From assembly GCF_030053135.1 (NCBI RefSeq), contig NZ_CP125652.1, positions 4,334,501 through 4,398,500 of the forward strand: a DNA stretch of 64,000 nucleotides, read 5' to 3'. The notes beneath the pieces were generated by a model, which saw only the letters and a program-made list of their open reading frames with translations, was not told the DNA's origin and searched no databases. Below, in pieces: positions 7,272 to 17,843 of this stretch (its first letter is position 1; every line of letters begins with the position of its first letter). The translations under genes and the position numbers were made by a program. The stretch comes from Rhizobium sp. BT04 (GTDB lineage: Bacteria > Pseudomonadota > Alphaproteobacteria > Rhizobiales > Rhizobiaceae).

Positions 7272-8234
7272 ATGATGAATGATGCCATGCTTCGCAAAAT
7301 CGACCTGAATCTACTGCTGGCCTTTTCGGTGCTGATGCAGGAGCGCAATGTCAGCCGTGCCGCCGAGCGGCTGCTGCTCGGCCAGCCCGGCCTATCGGCC
7401 GCCTTGCGGCGCCTGCGCGAGGCGCTGGACGACGAATTGTTCGTGCGTGTCGGCCGCGGCTTGCAGCCGACGCCGCGCGCCCTTTCCATCGCCCCGGCGA
7501 TCGAGGATGCGCTCTCGGGCATCGAGCGCGCGATCCGCCCGCAATCCGAATTCGATCCGGCAAGCTGGCAGGGCGAGTTCCGCATCGGCATGTGCGACAA
7601 CCTCGAATCGGCCTTCTTCGGCCCGCTTGCCGCCCGTCTTCTCCAGCTTTCACCCGGTGCCCGGCTGATCGGCATCGCCTCCGACAAGCGCGATGCGGCG
7701 CGCCGGCTGGACGAGGGCGTCTTCGATTTCAGCGTCTCCGTGCACGAGGAGCCGGCCTCCTGGCACATCCGTGCGCCGCTGTTCAATCAGGCATCGATCT
7801 GCATTTACGACGAGGCCCAACTCCGGCTGAAGGCGCCGCTGGGCCTCAAGGATTTTGCCGATGTCGCCCATGTCACCGTCTCTTTCGAGGGCAATGCCGC
7901 GACCAGCATCGATATCGCGCTGAGCCGCACCGGCCATGTCAGGCGTGTGGTGGCGACTGTGCCGCGCTTTTCCGCTCTGCCGACGGCGCTCAGGGCCATG
8001 CCCGCCATCGCCACCGTGCCCGAATCGATCGGCCGCTGCATGGCGCAATTGCATGGGCTGACGATCTGCGAACCGCCGCTTTCACTGCCGGCCGATCCGG
8101 TGACCATGCTTTATCGCCGGGTCGACCAGGCCGACGGCCGGGCGCGCTGGTTCCGCCGCCTGTTCCTCGACGTCGCCGGCGAGGCACTCGAAGCCTCCGG
8201 CTGCTGCGTTTCGATATCGAGAGCTGCGGCGTAG
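7272..8234 (+). CDS. LysR-family regulator, NodD/NahR-like branch
   Basis: 320 residues with an N-terminal winged helix (KIDLNLLLAFSVLMQERNVSRAAERLLLGQPGLSAALRRLR, quoted here as two blocks: KIDLNLLLAFSVLMQERNVS and RAAERLLLGQPGLSAALRRL) and a C-terminal effector domain. The opening KIDLNLL places it with the NodD-like aromatic-sensing LysR branch rather than the GcvA branch. Starts at 7272 and 7287 are both possible. The gene is divergent from the MFS exporter, a common arrangement in which the regulator senses the exported compound. The C-terminus is not truncated. Confidence 0.85.
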   Translation: MMNDAMLRKIDLNLLLAFSVLMQERNVSRAAERLLLGQPGLSAALRRLREALDDELFVRVGRGLQPTPRALSIAPAIEDALSGIERAIRPQSEFDPASWQGEFRIGMCDNLESAFFGPLAARLLQLSPGARLIGIASDKRDAARRLDEGVFDFSVSVHEEPASWHIRAPLFNQASICIYDEAQLRLKAPLGLKDFADVAHVTVSFEGNAATSIDIALSRTGHVRRVVATVPRFSALPTALRAMPAIATVPESIGRCMAQLHGLTICEPPLSLPADPVTMLYRRVDQADGRARWFRRLFLDVAGEALEASGCCVSISRAAA

Positions 8235-8248
8235 GAGCCCCGGCCCCT

Positions 8249-9112
8249 CTATTCAATGACCGATTTGAACCACATAGAGAAAGCGGAAATTGATTTTTGC
8301 GGGGACGCCTTGCAGATGAGGAAATAGCTTTCCTGTTCGAGAATCGAGATGTCCGAGAGCACGATCAGGTCGCCGTTCTCGATTTCACGGCGGCATAACT
8401 CGACCGGACAAAGTGCCACGCCATGACCGGCAATGGCGGCGGTCGCGAGCAAATTAAAATCTTGAAACACCGGCCCCTTCAGCGGTCGCGTCAACGGCAC
8501 GCCCGCCTTGTCGAGCCATAGCGCCCAATGCGCGGTGGTCTCGTCATGGAGCAGGTCTGCCGTTGCGATCTGTGTCGCGTGGTCGACGCCACCCTTTCTT
8601 TCAAGATAGCGCGGACTGGCGACAGGTTGCGTGGCGCGGGAGAATAGCTGGTGACAAACGACGCCTTCGAAGGTGTCGGCGCCAAGTGTAATCAGCACAT
8701 CGCAGCCGGTTTCACGCAGACGCTGTTCGGCCATGGCGTAGACCACCTTTATTGTGACATCAGGATGCTTCGTAAGGAAATCGCCGAGCGACGGTATGAG
8801 CCATCGCGTCGCGACGGACGGGATGCAGCCGACGGTGATCTCAGATCTGGTCGTTAGCTTCAGCATTTCCGCTTCTGCGGAAATTCTTTCAAAGCTGCTC
8901 GATAGGGTTTCGGCAAAGCTTTTGGCCTCGGGTGCGAGCCGCACGCCGCGTTTTTCACGCAGAAATAAGGCCCGTCCGAACCATTCTTCCAAATGACGGA
9001 TCTGATGGCTGATCGCGGCATGCGTGACGCGCAATTCGTCGCCGGCGCGCGAAAAACTGGAGAGACGCGCTGCCGCTTCGAAGGCTCTCAATGCGCCGAA
9101 TGGAAGTGTCAT
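8249..9112 (-). CDS. LysR-family regulator, GcvA-like
   Basis: 287 residues starting MTLPFGALRAFEAAARLSSF, the typical opening of GcvA-like LysR proteins. GAGGAA lies about 8 nt upstream. The frame continues up to a TTG at 9220, but that extension has no homologous character. The helix-turn-helix is at about residues 18-38 and the substrate-binding-like domain covers the rest. It faces away from ectC at 9245 with a 132-bp gap, so it probably controls ectC. The effector is unknown. Confidence 0.85.
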   Translation of the reverse strand: MTLPFGALRAFEAAARLSSFSRAGDELRVTHAAISHQIRHLEEWFGRALFLREKRGVRLAPEAKSFAETLSSSFERISAEAEMLKLTTRSEITVGCIPSVATRWLIPSLGDFLTKHPDVTIKVVYAMAEQRLRETGCDVLITLGADTFEGVVCHQLFSRATQPVASPRYLERKGGVDHATQIATADLLHDETTAHWALWLDKAGVPLTRPLKGPVFQDFNLLATAAIAGHGVALCPVELCRREIENGDLIVLSDISILEQESYFLICKASPQKSISAFSMWFKSVIE

Positions 9113-9244
9113 CTGTAAGTTTTCCTCAGCAGTCAGATTAGGAATCATCATTTGTTCGAACATGAGAATCAACAGTATGACTGCAGGCAACGGATCTGAA
9201 CAGTACCGCGGACGTGTCAAATTTTCTTACAGTAGGAGAACGGA

Positions 9245-9631
9245 ATGTACGTGCGCAGCCTGAAGGATGTCGAAGCAACCGATTATTTCGTGGAATGGGG
9301 CAACGGGACGAGCCATCGTTTGCTGACGGAAAAGGATGGCATGGGCTTTACCGTTTGCCATACGATCGTGCGCGCCAACACCGTCTCGCTTCTCGAATAC
9401 CGCCAGCATCTCGAGGCCTGCTATTGCATCGCCGGCGAGGGCGAGGTGGAGGATATGCAGGGCACTGTCTTCCCGATTCGCCAGGGCGATATCTATGTGC
9501 TCGACAAGCATGACAGGCATCTGCTGCGCGGCGGCCGTGACCAGGACCTGATCCTTGTCAGCGTCTTCAATCCGCCGCTGAAGGGATCCGAGCGCCATAA
9601 TCTGAGCGATCCCTCGGGGTCGGCTTATTGA
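9245..9631 (+). CDS. ectC: L-ectoine synthase (EctC-like cupin), solitary
   Basis: This 128-residue single-domain cupin has the EctC features: the opening [34 protein letters not shown] and [11 protein letters not shown]. EctC cyclises N-gamma-acetyl-diaminobutyrate to ectoine in the cytoplasm. TAGGAG precedes the start. No ectA or ectB lies nearby, so the cell cannot make the substrate from genes in this window. Solitary EctC proteins are known and may use imported precursor or have another substrate. A divergent LysR gene adjoins it. Confidence 0.82.
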   Translation: MYVRSLKDVEATDYFVEWGNGTSHRLLTEKDGMGFTVCHTIVRANTVSLLEYRQHLEACYCIAGEGEVEDMQGTVFPIRQGDIYVLDKHDRHLLRGGRDQDLILVSVFNPPLKGSERHNLSDPSGSAY

Positions 9632-9649
9632 CAGCAGCCGGATAAGGGA

Positions 9650-9735
9650 AGAAGCGCGGTTTTCCCAGAGGAACGCTTGAAAACAAAGCTTTGAGCGGTC
9701 GGTGCTTCCAGGAAGCTGAGCCGCTCGAGCAGCCT
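9650..9735. repeat. Palindromic repeat of the GAGCGGTTC type
   Basis: The GCGCGGTTTTCC...GGAA block and the GAGCGGTC...CTTCCAGGAAGCTGAGCCGCTC block resemble the hairpin at 2950-3000. The unit lies between the convergent ectC and VOC genes and can fold as a transcript-end hairpin. Confidence 0.5.
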
Positions 9736-9736
9736 G

Positions 9737-10117
9737 TTACAGCTCACCTTTGTGGAAATACGCTTCGAGGCGGTAGCCGTCCGGATCGATGATGAAGGCG
9801 GCGTAATAGAAGCGTCCGTAATCCGGCCGGATACCAGGTTCGCCATTATCCGTGCCGCCGGATGCGAGGGCTGCCGCATGAAAGGCATCGACCGCGGCCT
9901 CGGTCGGGGCGACGAAGCAGAAATGCAGCCCGGATCGCATGTCGGCAACAACAGGCTGCTCCACCTGCATCACCCAGAGCCCGACCTCTTCCGGGCCGTA
10001 GCCGATCATGGTGTCGGAATTGGACAGACGCTCATATCCGAGTGGCGCCAGCGCCGCGTCGTAGAAACGGCGGGCTCTTTCGAGGTCTTTTACGCCGATG
10101 GAGATATGATCGAACAT
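9737..10117 (-). CDS. VOC/glyoxalase-like protein
   Basis: 126 residues starting MFDHISIGVKDLERARRFYD, the classic opening of the vicinal-oxygen-chelate fold, and ending in DPDGYRLEAYFHKGEL. Candidate metal ligands are His4, the His in SGLHFCF and Glu in LEAYFH. Single-domain VOC proteins dimerise and act as lyases, isomerases, dioxygenases or resistance proteins; the substrate is unknown here. The start at 10117 is chosen because the VOC fold begins at once; the frame runs further up to 10189. Confidence 0.82.
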   Translation of the reverse strand: MFDHISIGVKDLERARRFYDAALAPLGYERLSNSDTMIGYGPEEVGLWVMQVEQPVVADMRSGLHFCFVAPTEAAVDAFHAAALASGGTDNGEPGIRPDYGRFYYAAFIIDPDGYRLEAYFHKGEL

Positions 10118-10390
10118 GGACCGCCAACTCCCTATCTTCCGCCAGTCCTCGCAGGACTGTTCATCCCCAAGATGGCACGACGCCAACATCTTTCAACCGT
10201 CGTCCCAAGTCAACGATAGGGCGTCATTCACGGCCGGCGATCCGATCCAGCGTCTGGCGCAGAAATCAGGCGCGCCGAAATTGCCGCTGTTCAGCGCAAG
10301 CCCTGCGGCGCTGTCATATGATTTTGGGGGAGGGCGCAACTGGCTTTGAACCACGGTCAGACTGCCTTGCCGCATCCGCCAAGATCCGCC

Positions 10391-10702
10391 CTAGCGCCAC
10401 GGGTGAGCCGGCGGGGTGTCACGAGCGAGCTGCGCAGCGTCCGATAGCCTGAGCCATTCCTTCCGGTATCCTATGTTGAGAAGATTGAAGGACAGCATGT
10501 CTCTCCCGGCCTCCGAACGGCTCCCGCCGATCACGGCATAATCCGCGTGCGCCGGAACACTCGCGTGATAGACGGCCCACGAACGGGCGGGTTCGATCCG
10601 GCCGTCGCGTCCGATGTCCATGGAGTAGTGGCCGGCCGCGCCACCCTTGTTTTTGCCGCCAACAAAGGCGTTCCGTCTTCCTTCGTCTTCAGGGCTGCTC
10701 AC
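10391..10702 (-). CDS. Hypothetical protein, third gene of an overlapping trio
   Basis: 103 residues with a GTG start that overlaps the stop of the preceding gene by 4 nt (GTGA). It opens SSPEDEGRRNAFVGGKNKGG and is charged and soluble, with no signal or membrane segment. The family is not recognised. The 4-nt overlap strongly implies co-translation with the two genes upstream. Confidence 0.6.
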   Translation of the reverse strand: MSSPEDEGRRNAFVGGKNKGGAAGHYSMDIGRDGRIEPARSWAVYHASVPAHADYAVIGGSRSEAGRDMLSFNLLNIGYRKEWLRLSDAAQLARDTPPAHPWR

Positions 10703-11025
10703 GATGTCACCCTTCCATCCTTCGGGCCGTGGCCAAACGTTGTCTCGATCAGTGTTGCGCCGATGCCGGGCAATAGGTTTACCGGCTCCAGGCTGTCTTC
10801 CGTCGTCACCCGCTCATGACGCTCGTCGTCACTGCGGATGCGGTATTGCAGCAGATTGCCTCTCAGAGGCAGCGTGGCGGTAATGCGGTATGTGTCGGGG
10901 AGCTTGGAGGGAACGACAAAGAACCCGTCCTTCAACCGGACGGTCTGCCCGACCTTGAAGATATGTGTTGCTGCCTCGCGTCGGATGGGGCGTCCATTGC
11001 GTTGCGGGATGCGCGTAGCGGTCAT
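10699..11025 (-). CDS. Hypothetical protein, middle gene of the trio
   Basis: 108 residues opening MTATRIPQRNGRP. A beta-rich centre follows (FKVGQTVRLKDGFF, then YRITATLPLRGNLLQYRIRS), which looks like a small SH3-like barrel. Its ATG overlaps the upstream stop (ATGA) and its own stop overlaps the next start. Proteins of this form occur in rhizobia as uncharacterised genes. The function is unknown. Confidence 0.65.
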   Translation of the reverse strand: MTATRIPQRNGRPIRREAATHIFKVGQTVRLKDGFFVVPSKLPDTYRITATLPLRGNLLQYRIRSDDERHERVTTEDSLEPVNLLPGIGATLIETTFGHGPKDGRVTS

Positions 11026-11285
11026 GACGGTTTGTGATCCTTTTCGAGCGCGGTTTCGAGATCTGACGGATGGATAGGCATCATCTGCAGTGTCGAACTC
11101 TGTGCGGCGATCGCCGGCAGGTGGATGAAGGCGCCGATCCGTCGCCAGGCGAGCCTGGAAACACCATCGATCAATTCTTCGTCATAGTCGACGCGGTATT
11201 CTCCGGCTGGTTGTGCCCCGTCGAAACCTGGCAGGCGGAATGGAGATGAAAAGTGGACGACGGTCTGTGTTGTGCGACTTGTCAT
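11022..11285 (-). CDS. Hypothetical protein, first gene of the trio
   Basis: 87 residues opening MTSRTTQTVVHFSSPFRLPG and containing AGEYRVDYDEELIDGVSRLAWRR (a beta-hairpin-like segment; here given only as AGEYRVDYDEELID), then FIHLPAIAA. It starts at 11285 with GCGGAGG about 9 nt upstream; an in-frame extension to 11405 lacks this site. It is probably the promoter-proximal gene of the three-gene unit, since the next upstream gene is divergent groES. The function is unknown. Confidence 0.65.
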   Translation of the reverse strand: MTSRTTQTVVHFSSPFRLPGFDGAQPAGEYRVDYDEELIDGVSRLAWRRIGAFIHLPAIAAQSSTLQMMPIHPSDLETALEKDHKPS

Positions 11286-11405
11286 GGCTGAGGCCTCCGC
11301 AGGAAGACACCGATGCGTTTCCTGTGTGGTTAGATCCGAACCGGACGACCTCAACGCTGCCGGTACATCCGCGGTCAGCGCCAAGTTCATTCCGGATCGG
11401 AACAC

Positions 11406-11716
11406 GCGAAATACACGCCGGAACGACGTGATACTTTCGCTATCGAGAATTCGGTGGTGTATGGCGGGTCGTAGGTCTCTGACACCGCGAAGCCAAGTCG
11501 GCCAAATCGACGAGGCTTATCGTTACGCCTAGATTGAGTTTAAATCAAGATAAATTCTGATTTATATATGAAAAACGCCAAATTAACTCTTCGTTCACGA
11601 AAATAAAATGAAGCGCGACCGCGCAAAAATTCTATTAATTTCCTGATTATTACAAAATATCCGGTCGGATTGATTTCCTGAATATCTCAAAAAATTCCTC
11701 CGCGAATTAATATTTA
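11406..11716. other. AT-rich intergenic stretch upstream of groES
   Basis: About 200 bp (11520-11720) are strongly AT-rich against the GC-rich genes on both sides. An imperfect direct repeat of about 17 bp is seen (ATTAATTTCCTGATTATT at about 11634 and ATTGATTTCCTGAATATC at about 11669). No gene is seen. It probably holds the groES promoter and any activator sites. Confidence 0.5.
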
Positions 11717-11743
11717 TTGGCACTCCTATCAATCGAGTGCCGC
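11717..11743 (+). promoter_or_regulatory. CIRCE operator (HrcA site) of groES-groEL
   Basis: TTGGCACTC, 9 nt, GAGTGCCGC: the arms GGCACTC/GAGTGCC are perfect, and the 9-nt spacer is that of CIRCE (TTAGCACTC-N9-GAGTGCTAA). It lies 55 bp before the groES start. CIRCE is bound by the HrcA repressor, which gives heat-inducible chaperonin synthesis. Confidence 0.85.
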
Positions 11744-11797
11744 GAATGCTATTTATAGATTGCAGCCGCCATATGCGCCGGCAGCAGAAAGACCTCT

Positions 11798-13797
<2,000 letters not shown>

Positions 13798-13863
13798 GAA
13801 CAGCCTGAACCTTTCCGGCGTCGCCGGACGGCCTAACTCGAACGATAGACAGGAAGAATTCCA

Positions 13864-14256
13864 ATGTCCGTGCAGAACAGCAGCAAGACATCGATCACCC
13901 AGCGTTTCGACAGTTACCAGCCATCTAAGACGCTTCTCGTCTGGGCCTGCGTCGTCACGGCGATCGCCACGATGATTATCGGCTTCAGCTGGGGAGGTTG
14001 GGTAACAGGCGGGACGTCAAGCAAAGCGGCAGCCGCCGCCGGCGACGTTGCACGCGGAGAACTGGCGTCTGCCATTTGCGTCGAGCGATTCAACGCGGCG
14101 CCGGATGCAAGCGCCAAACTGATCGAGTTCAAGGCGATTACCGAAGGCTACAAGCAGCGTCAGTTCATCGAGGCCGGCGGTTGGGCGACCATGCCCGGGC
14201 AGACCTCACCCGACAGCCGAAGTGTTCAGGCCTGCGCCACCGCGCTTGCCGTCTGA
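13864..14256 (+). CDS. Hypothetical membrane-anchored protein, 130 residues
   Basis: Opens SVQNSSKTSITQRFDSYQPS, followed by one membrane span at about residues 24-48 (LLVWACVVTAIATMIIGFSW). A periplasmic or cytosolic tail contains CVERF, IEFKAI and QACATALAV, with two Cys that could pair. AGGAAG stands just before the start. It is 66 bp downstream of groEL. Conserved proteins of this type occur in rhizobia but their role is not known to me. Confidence 0.7.
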   Translation: MSVQNSSKTSITQRFDSYQPSKTLLVWACVVTAIATMIIGFSWGGWVTGGTSSKAAAAAGDVARGELASAICVERFNAAPDASAKLIEFKAITEGYKQRQFIEAGGWATMPGQTSPDSRSVQACATALAV

Positions 14257-14270
14257 CACCGTTTTCCCGG

Positions 14271-14292
14271 GCGCTCCGATGTTGCGGAGCGC
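14271..14292. other. Intergenic hairpin
   Basis: GCGCTCCG and CGGAGCGC form an 8-bp perfect stem around a 6-nt loop (ATGTTG), 15 bp after the 130-residue gene. No U-run follows, so it may be a processing or stability structure rather than a terminator. Confidence 0.4.
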
Positions 14293-14319
14293 TGCCACTG
14301 TCAAAGCAGGACATGACCA

Positions 14320-14493
14320 ATGATCCGTTTCGTGAAAAAGAGCGACAAGCAGCCAGCCGCAGAAAACGCCGCCGACAACCGCTTCCAGACAATCCGTGAG
14401 GCAGCGGCTGACGAGCACAAGAAGGCTGCTAATGACAGCACGCGCCGCGCCGCGCCGCCGCGGGCGGCGGAAGATGACGACCAGTTTATCTGA
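14320..14493 (+). CDS. Small hypothetical protein, 57 residues
   Basis: Reads MIRFVKKSDKQPAAENAADN, continues FQTIREAAADEHKKAA and ends AAEDDDQFI. GCAGGA lies about 9 nt before the ATG. The composition (charged helical middle, acidic tail) looks like a real soluble protein. A second frame starting at 14313 gives only an arginine-rich peptide with no protein-like pattern. The gene is small and unrecognised. Confidence 0.55.
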   Translation: MIRFVKKSDKQPAAENAADNRFQTIREAAADEHKKAANDSTRRAAPPRAAEDDDQFI

Positions 14494-14663
14494 GTGCATG
14501 GACGGGCGTTTTTGACCACGCCCCTGGCTCTCATCGAGGTGGAGGTCAGCACCGAGCCGGTGCGCTTCCGGACGATCACCTCGGAAAATCGCTGCGGCGG
14601 GATAAGGATGCACGGACATCCGCTGGAACGAGCGCCAGCGGCTTTCACGACGCTGGCGCGACC

Positions 14664-15569
14664 TTACTGCAGCTGCGGCTTTCTGAGAAAGCTGTTGCGG
14701 TCGGCGGACTTGATGCGCAGCCAGGCCTCCCGGCCGTTCCTGAGGATACGCATCGGGATCTCAGCGCCGGCCGGGCCGCTGCTCCAGATCTTGCGGTAGA
14801 AATCGGCCAGGCCATCGACTTCTTCGTCGCGAATCTCCGAGATGATATCACCCTGCCGCAGGCCGGCCTGAGCGGCCGGACCGCCTTCGGCAACGCTCAT
14901 GACCACCACACCGCCATTGCTTTCGGCCGAAAATGCGCCGAGCCAGGGTCGGGGCGGCTTGTTCACTTGGCCGCGATTCAACAGATCGTCGAGGATCGGC
15001 GGCAAAAGGTCGATCGGTACGACCATGTTGATATCGGCGACCTCGTCGCCCTGGCTCATTTGCAGGCGAAGTGAACCGATGCCCAGAAGCTTGCCGTCCG
15101 AACCGATCAGCGCCGCACCGCCCCAAGAAGGATGGGCTGGCGCCGTGAAAATCGCCTCGTCCAGCAGATATTCCCAGTAGCCGGCGAATTCCTGCCGGGC
15201 GACGATGTTGGCCTCGACGAATTCTCCGATGCCATCGGCAAGCACGACGGGATCGCCGGGTTTGGCCGTGGCAGCGTCGCCGAGATCCACTGCCGGCGCA
15301 TCAAGCGCCCCAAGCGCCTGCACCAGGCCGAAGCCGGTTTCCTGGTCATAGGCAAGCGCATGCGCGGGAACGACGCGCCCGTCGTGGGTGGTCAGCCAGA
15401 CCTCCTCGGCCTCGGTGATGAGATAGCCGATGGTCAGCACCAGCCCATTGTCGCGAATGACCACGCCGCTGCCCTCCCGGACGGTGCCCAGCGTCTCCGC
15501 CGTGAAGGCATCTTCCGGAATGGAGGAACGAACGGTCACGACTGACCGCAGGATTGGATCGATATTCAT
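14664..15569 (-). CDS. HtrA/DegP-like protein with a lost catalytic triad, plus PDZ domain
   Basis: 301 residues: a trypsin-like domain (about 1-195) and one PDZ domain (about 205-300; VMSVAEGGPAAQAGLRQGDI). Aligned by eye with DegP, all three catalytic residues are changed: TNNH reads TIGY (His to Tyr), DPRTD reads DQETG (Asp to Gly), and GNSGG reads PSWGG (Ser to Trp). There is no signal peptide, so it is cytoplasmic. It is probably a peptide-binding scaffold, not a protease. The start at 15569 is the first Met before the folded domain; the frame stays open upstream. Confidence 0.8.
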   Translation of the reverse strand: MNIDPILRSVVTVRSSIPEDAFTAETLGTVREGSGVVIRDNGLVLTIGYLITEAEEVWLTTHDGRVVPAHALAYDQETGFGLVQALGALDAPAVDLGDAATAKPGDPVVLADGIGEFVEANIVARQEFAGYWEYLLDEAIFTAPAHPSWGGAALIGSDGKLLGIGSLRLQMSQGDEVADINMVVPIDLLPPILDDLLNRGQVNKPPRPWLGAFSAESNGGVVVMSVAEGGPAAQAGLRQGDIISEIRDEEVDGLADFYRKIWSSGPAGAEIPMRILRNGREAWLRIKSADRNSFLRKPQLQ

Positions 15570-15784
15570 GCTTTCATCCCGATCGGCGGCAGGCTGGAAG
15601 CCCACGCATTCCACCTTGAATAAGTAAGAAGACGGAGGGGCGGAGGCAAGCCTGCAGGGTGGGAATTTGCCGCAACCGCCTCCGCGACGCGGCGGCAACC
15701 TGCGAATTTGCGGGGGGTGACAGGGACGCCGTGCAACAATATACAGTCAATCTCATCCGGAATCAGACTGACGCGGATTACGAT

Positions 15785-17188
15785 ATGAAGAACTGGCATC
15801 CCGATCTCAGCCGCAGCAGCAGCCCCCGTTATATGGCGATCGCCGATGTGATCGAAATGGATCTGCGCAGCGGCCATCTGGTGGTGGGAGATCGGCTGCC
15901 GCCGCAACGCGAACTCGCCAAGCGGCTGAATGTCGACTTCACCACGGTGGCGAGAGGTTATGTCGAGGCGCAGAAGCGTGGGCTTGTCGATTCGCATGTC
16001 GGCCGCGGCACCTTCGTCACTGGTGGCGCGGATAAGGAGCACCCGGGTTTGGCACCCGGCGCCGCGCCTGATCCGCGCCGCGTCTCCGTCGTCGATTTTT
16101 CGATGAACTTGCCGCCGGAACCGGATGATCCGGAACTGATTGCCCGCATGCGCGAGGGCATGTCGGCGGTGGCAGCCAACCTCATACCGCTTCTGCGCTA
16201 TCAGGGTTTCGGCGGCGCCGGCATGGACAAGGAAGCTGCCGCCGGCTGGCTCGGCCGTCGCGGGCTGGTGCCGTCCCAGGAGCGGATCTTCGTTACGCCG
16301 GGCGCCCATCCGGCCCTGCTGGCGATCTTCGGCCTGCTGGCAAAGCCGGGCGAAACCGTGCTGTCGGAAATCATCACCTATCCCGGCATGCGCTCGATCG
16401 CCGCCCAGCTGCGGCTCAATCTGACCGGTCTGCTGATGGACGAGGACGGTATCCTGCCGGACGCCTTTGCCGGAGCCTGCGAGAGGTTGAAGCCGAAGGC
16501 GCTCTATCTCAATCCGACGCTGCAGAACCCGACGACGCTGACCATCCCGGCCAAACGCCGCGAGGAGATCTCAGCCGTTGCCCGCAAATATCACGTGCCG
16601 ATCGTCGAGGACGATGCCTACGGCTTCATTCCGCTGGAAGGCCCGCCGCCGCTTGCGGCAATAGCGCCCGATCTCACCTGGCATATCGGCGGACTGGCAA
16701 AATGCATCGGCGCGGGCCTGCGCCTTGCCTATGTCGTGGCGCCCGATAGCAAGGCCGTATGGCCTTTCGTCAGCGCCATGCGCGCCAACAATGTCATGGC
16801 CTCACCGCTGACCGGGGCGCTCGCCACCCGCTGGATTGAAGACGGCACCGCCGATACGATCCTGCGCTTCATCCGCGCCGAGGCCGCCGCCCGCCAGCAG
16901 ATGGTCGCCGCCATCCTGCCGACCGGCAGTTACCGCGCCGATCCGATCAGTTTCAACATCTGGCTGCCGCTTTCCAATGGCTGGACCCGCTCCACCTTCG
17001 GCAGCCACATGCGCTCCTCCGGCATCGGCGTCGTCGCAAGCGACGCCTTCACGGTCGAGGGTACCGCACCAGAGGCCGTGCGGGTCTGCCTCGGCGGCCC
17101 GATCACCCGTCAGAAACTGCAGGGTGCCTTGGAGTTCATGGCCCATGCGCTGCAAGGCCCGCCGGAGATGGCCGCCTCGTTCTTCTGA
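15785..17188 (+). CDS. MocR-type regulator (GntR winged helix fused to aminotransferase fold)
   Basis: 467 residues. The N-terminal GntR helix-turn-helix (GDRLPPQRELAKRLNVDFTT, about residues 37-56) is followed by a class I aminotransferase-like domain, with the PLP Lys in GGLAKCIGAGLRLAYV. MocR proteins bind PLP or an amino compound and control nearby amine or vitamin B6 genes. It starts at ATG 15785. The gene is divergent from the HtrA-like gene; no obvious target lies next to it, although a PNPOx-like gene is at 19556. Confidence 0.87.
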   Translation: MKNWHPDLSRSSSPRYMAIADVIEMDLRSGHLVVGDRLPPQRELAKRLNVDFTTVARGYVEAQKRGLVDSHVGRGTFVTGGADKEHPGLAPGAAPDPRRVSVVDFSMNLPPEPDDPELIARMREGMSAVAANLIPLLRYQGFGGAGMDKEAAAGWLGRRGLVPSQERIFVTPGAHPALLAIFGLLAKPGETVLSEIITYPGMRSIAAQLRLNLTGLLMDEDGILPDAFAGACERLKPKALYLNPTLQNPTTLTIPAKRREEISAVARKYHVPIVEDDAYGFIPLEGPPPLAAIAPDLTWHIGGLAKCIGAGLRLAYVVAPDSKAVWPFVSAMRANNVMASPLTGALATRWIEDGTADTILRFIRAEAAARQQMVAAILPTGSYRADPISFNIWLPLSNGWTRSTFGSHMRSSGIGVVASDAFTVEGTAPEAVRVCLGGPITRQKLQGALEFMAHALQGPPEMAASFF

Positions 17189-17387
17189 CGTTCCAGCATT
17201 GCGGCTGAACCCATCAGGCGCATCCGAAAGCCGGAAGCGGACCATTCAAATCCGCCGCGACTTGAACCGTTCGCGATGGCGGATGCGGCCGTCGCATTCC
17301 GCAGTCCCGTCATGGCGCCTCTTTGATACCGCTGATCAGCCCCGCCAGCCGGAGGGGAACCTGCGGCATTCTGACGAGTTGACTGGT

Positions 17388-17425
17388 AATGTATGTGGGA
17401 TGTAACCATATTGAATGCATACATT
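17388..17425. promoter_or_regulatory. Inverted repeat upstream of the DUF983 gene
   Basis: AATGTATG and CATACATT are perfect 8-bp arms separated by 22 nt. They lie 50-87 bp before the DUF983 start, in a more AT-rich stretch. This could be a regulator site. No regulator is assigned. Confidence 0.35.
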
Positions 17426-17474
17426 GCGCGGATTGACAGCATAAAGATTCCGCGCCAGATAGAACGAGGTCATC

Positions 17475-17843
17475 ATGGACACCGAATATCCGCCACTTCC
17501 TCCGATACAGACCGGCATCAGGGGGCGCTGCCCGCGTTGCGGCCAGGGTCATATGTTCAAGGGCTTCCTGACGCTACAGCCGCAATGCGAGGCCTGCGGC
17601 CTCGATTATTCCTTCGCCGATCCGGCTGACGGCCCGGCCTTCTTCGTCATCTGCTTTGCCTGCATCCCGAGCGTGCTGCTTGGTGTCTGGCTGGAGGTGG
17701 CCTTTTCGGCACCGATCTGGGTACAGCTTCTGGTCACCGGCCCCTTCATGCTCGCCACCTGCATTCCGCCACTGCGGCCGCTGAAGGGCTGGCTGGTCGC
17801 CAGCCAGTATTTCTACAAGGCGGAAGAGGGCAGGCTCGCCTGA
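17475..17843 (+). CDS. DUF983 membrane protein with zinc-ribbon motif
   Basis: 122 residues. A CPRCGQGHMFKGFL motif and a second pair CEACGLD (about residues 18-42) form a likely zinc ribbon. Two or three membrane spans follow (FFVICFACIPSVLLGVWLEV, then QLLVTGPFMLATCIPPL). This is the DUF983 family of alphaproteobacteria, whose function is unproven. Its last 31 bp overlap the convergent LysR gene. Confidence 0.85.
   Translation: MDTEYPPLPPIQTGIRGRCPRCGQGHMFKGFLTLQPQCEACGLDYSFADPADGPAFFVICFACIPSVLLGVWLEVAFSAPIWVQLLVTGPFMLATCIPPLRPLKGWLVASQYFYKAEEGRLA

Noticed and set aside
11531..11545. TTGAGTTTAAATCAA as an FNR/FixK box upstream of groES
   Set aside because: The half-sites TTGA and TCAA are separated by 7 rather than 6 bases, and it is about 250 bp from the gene, so the fit is poor.
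11717..11735. Sigma-54 (-24/-12) promoter reading of TGGCAC at groES
   Set aside because: No TTGC at the needed distance; the same bases are part of a clear CIRCE element.
13814..13828. Terminator after groEL (TCCGGC-GTC-GCCGGA)
   Set aside because: Six-bp stem, three-base loop and no U-run, so too weak to call.
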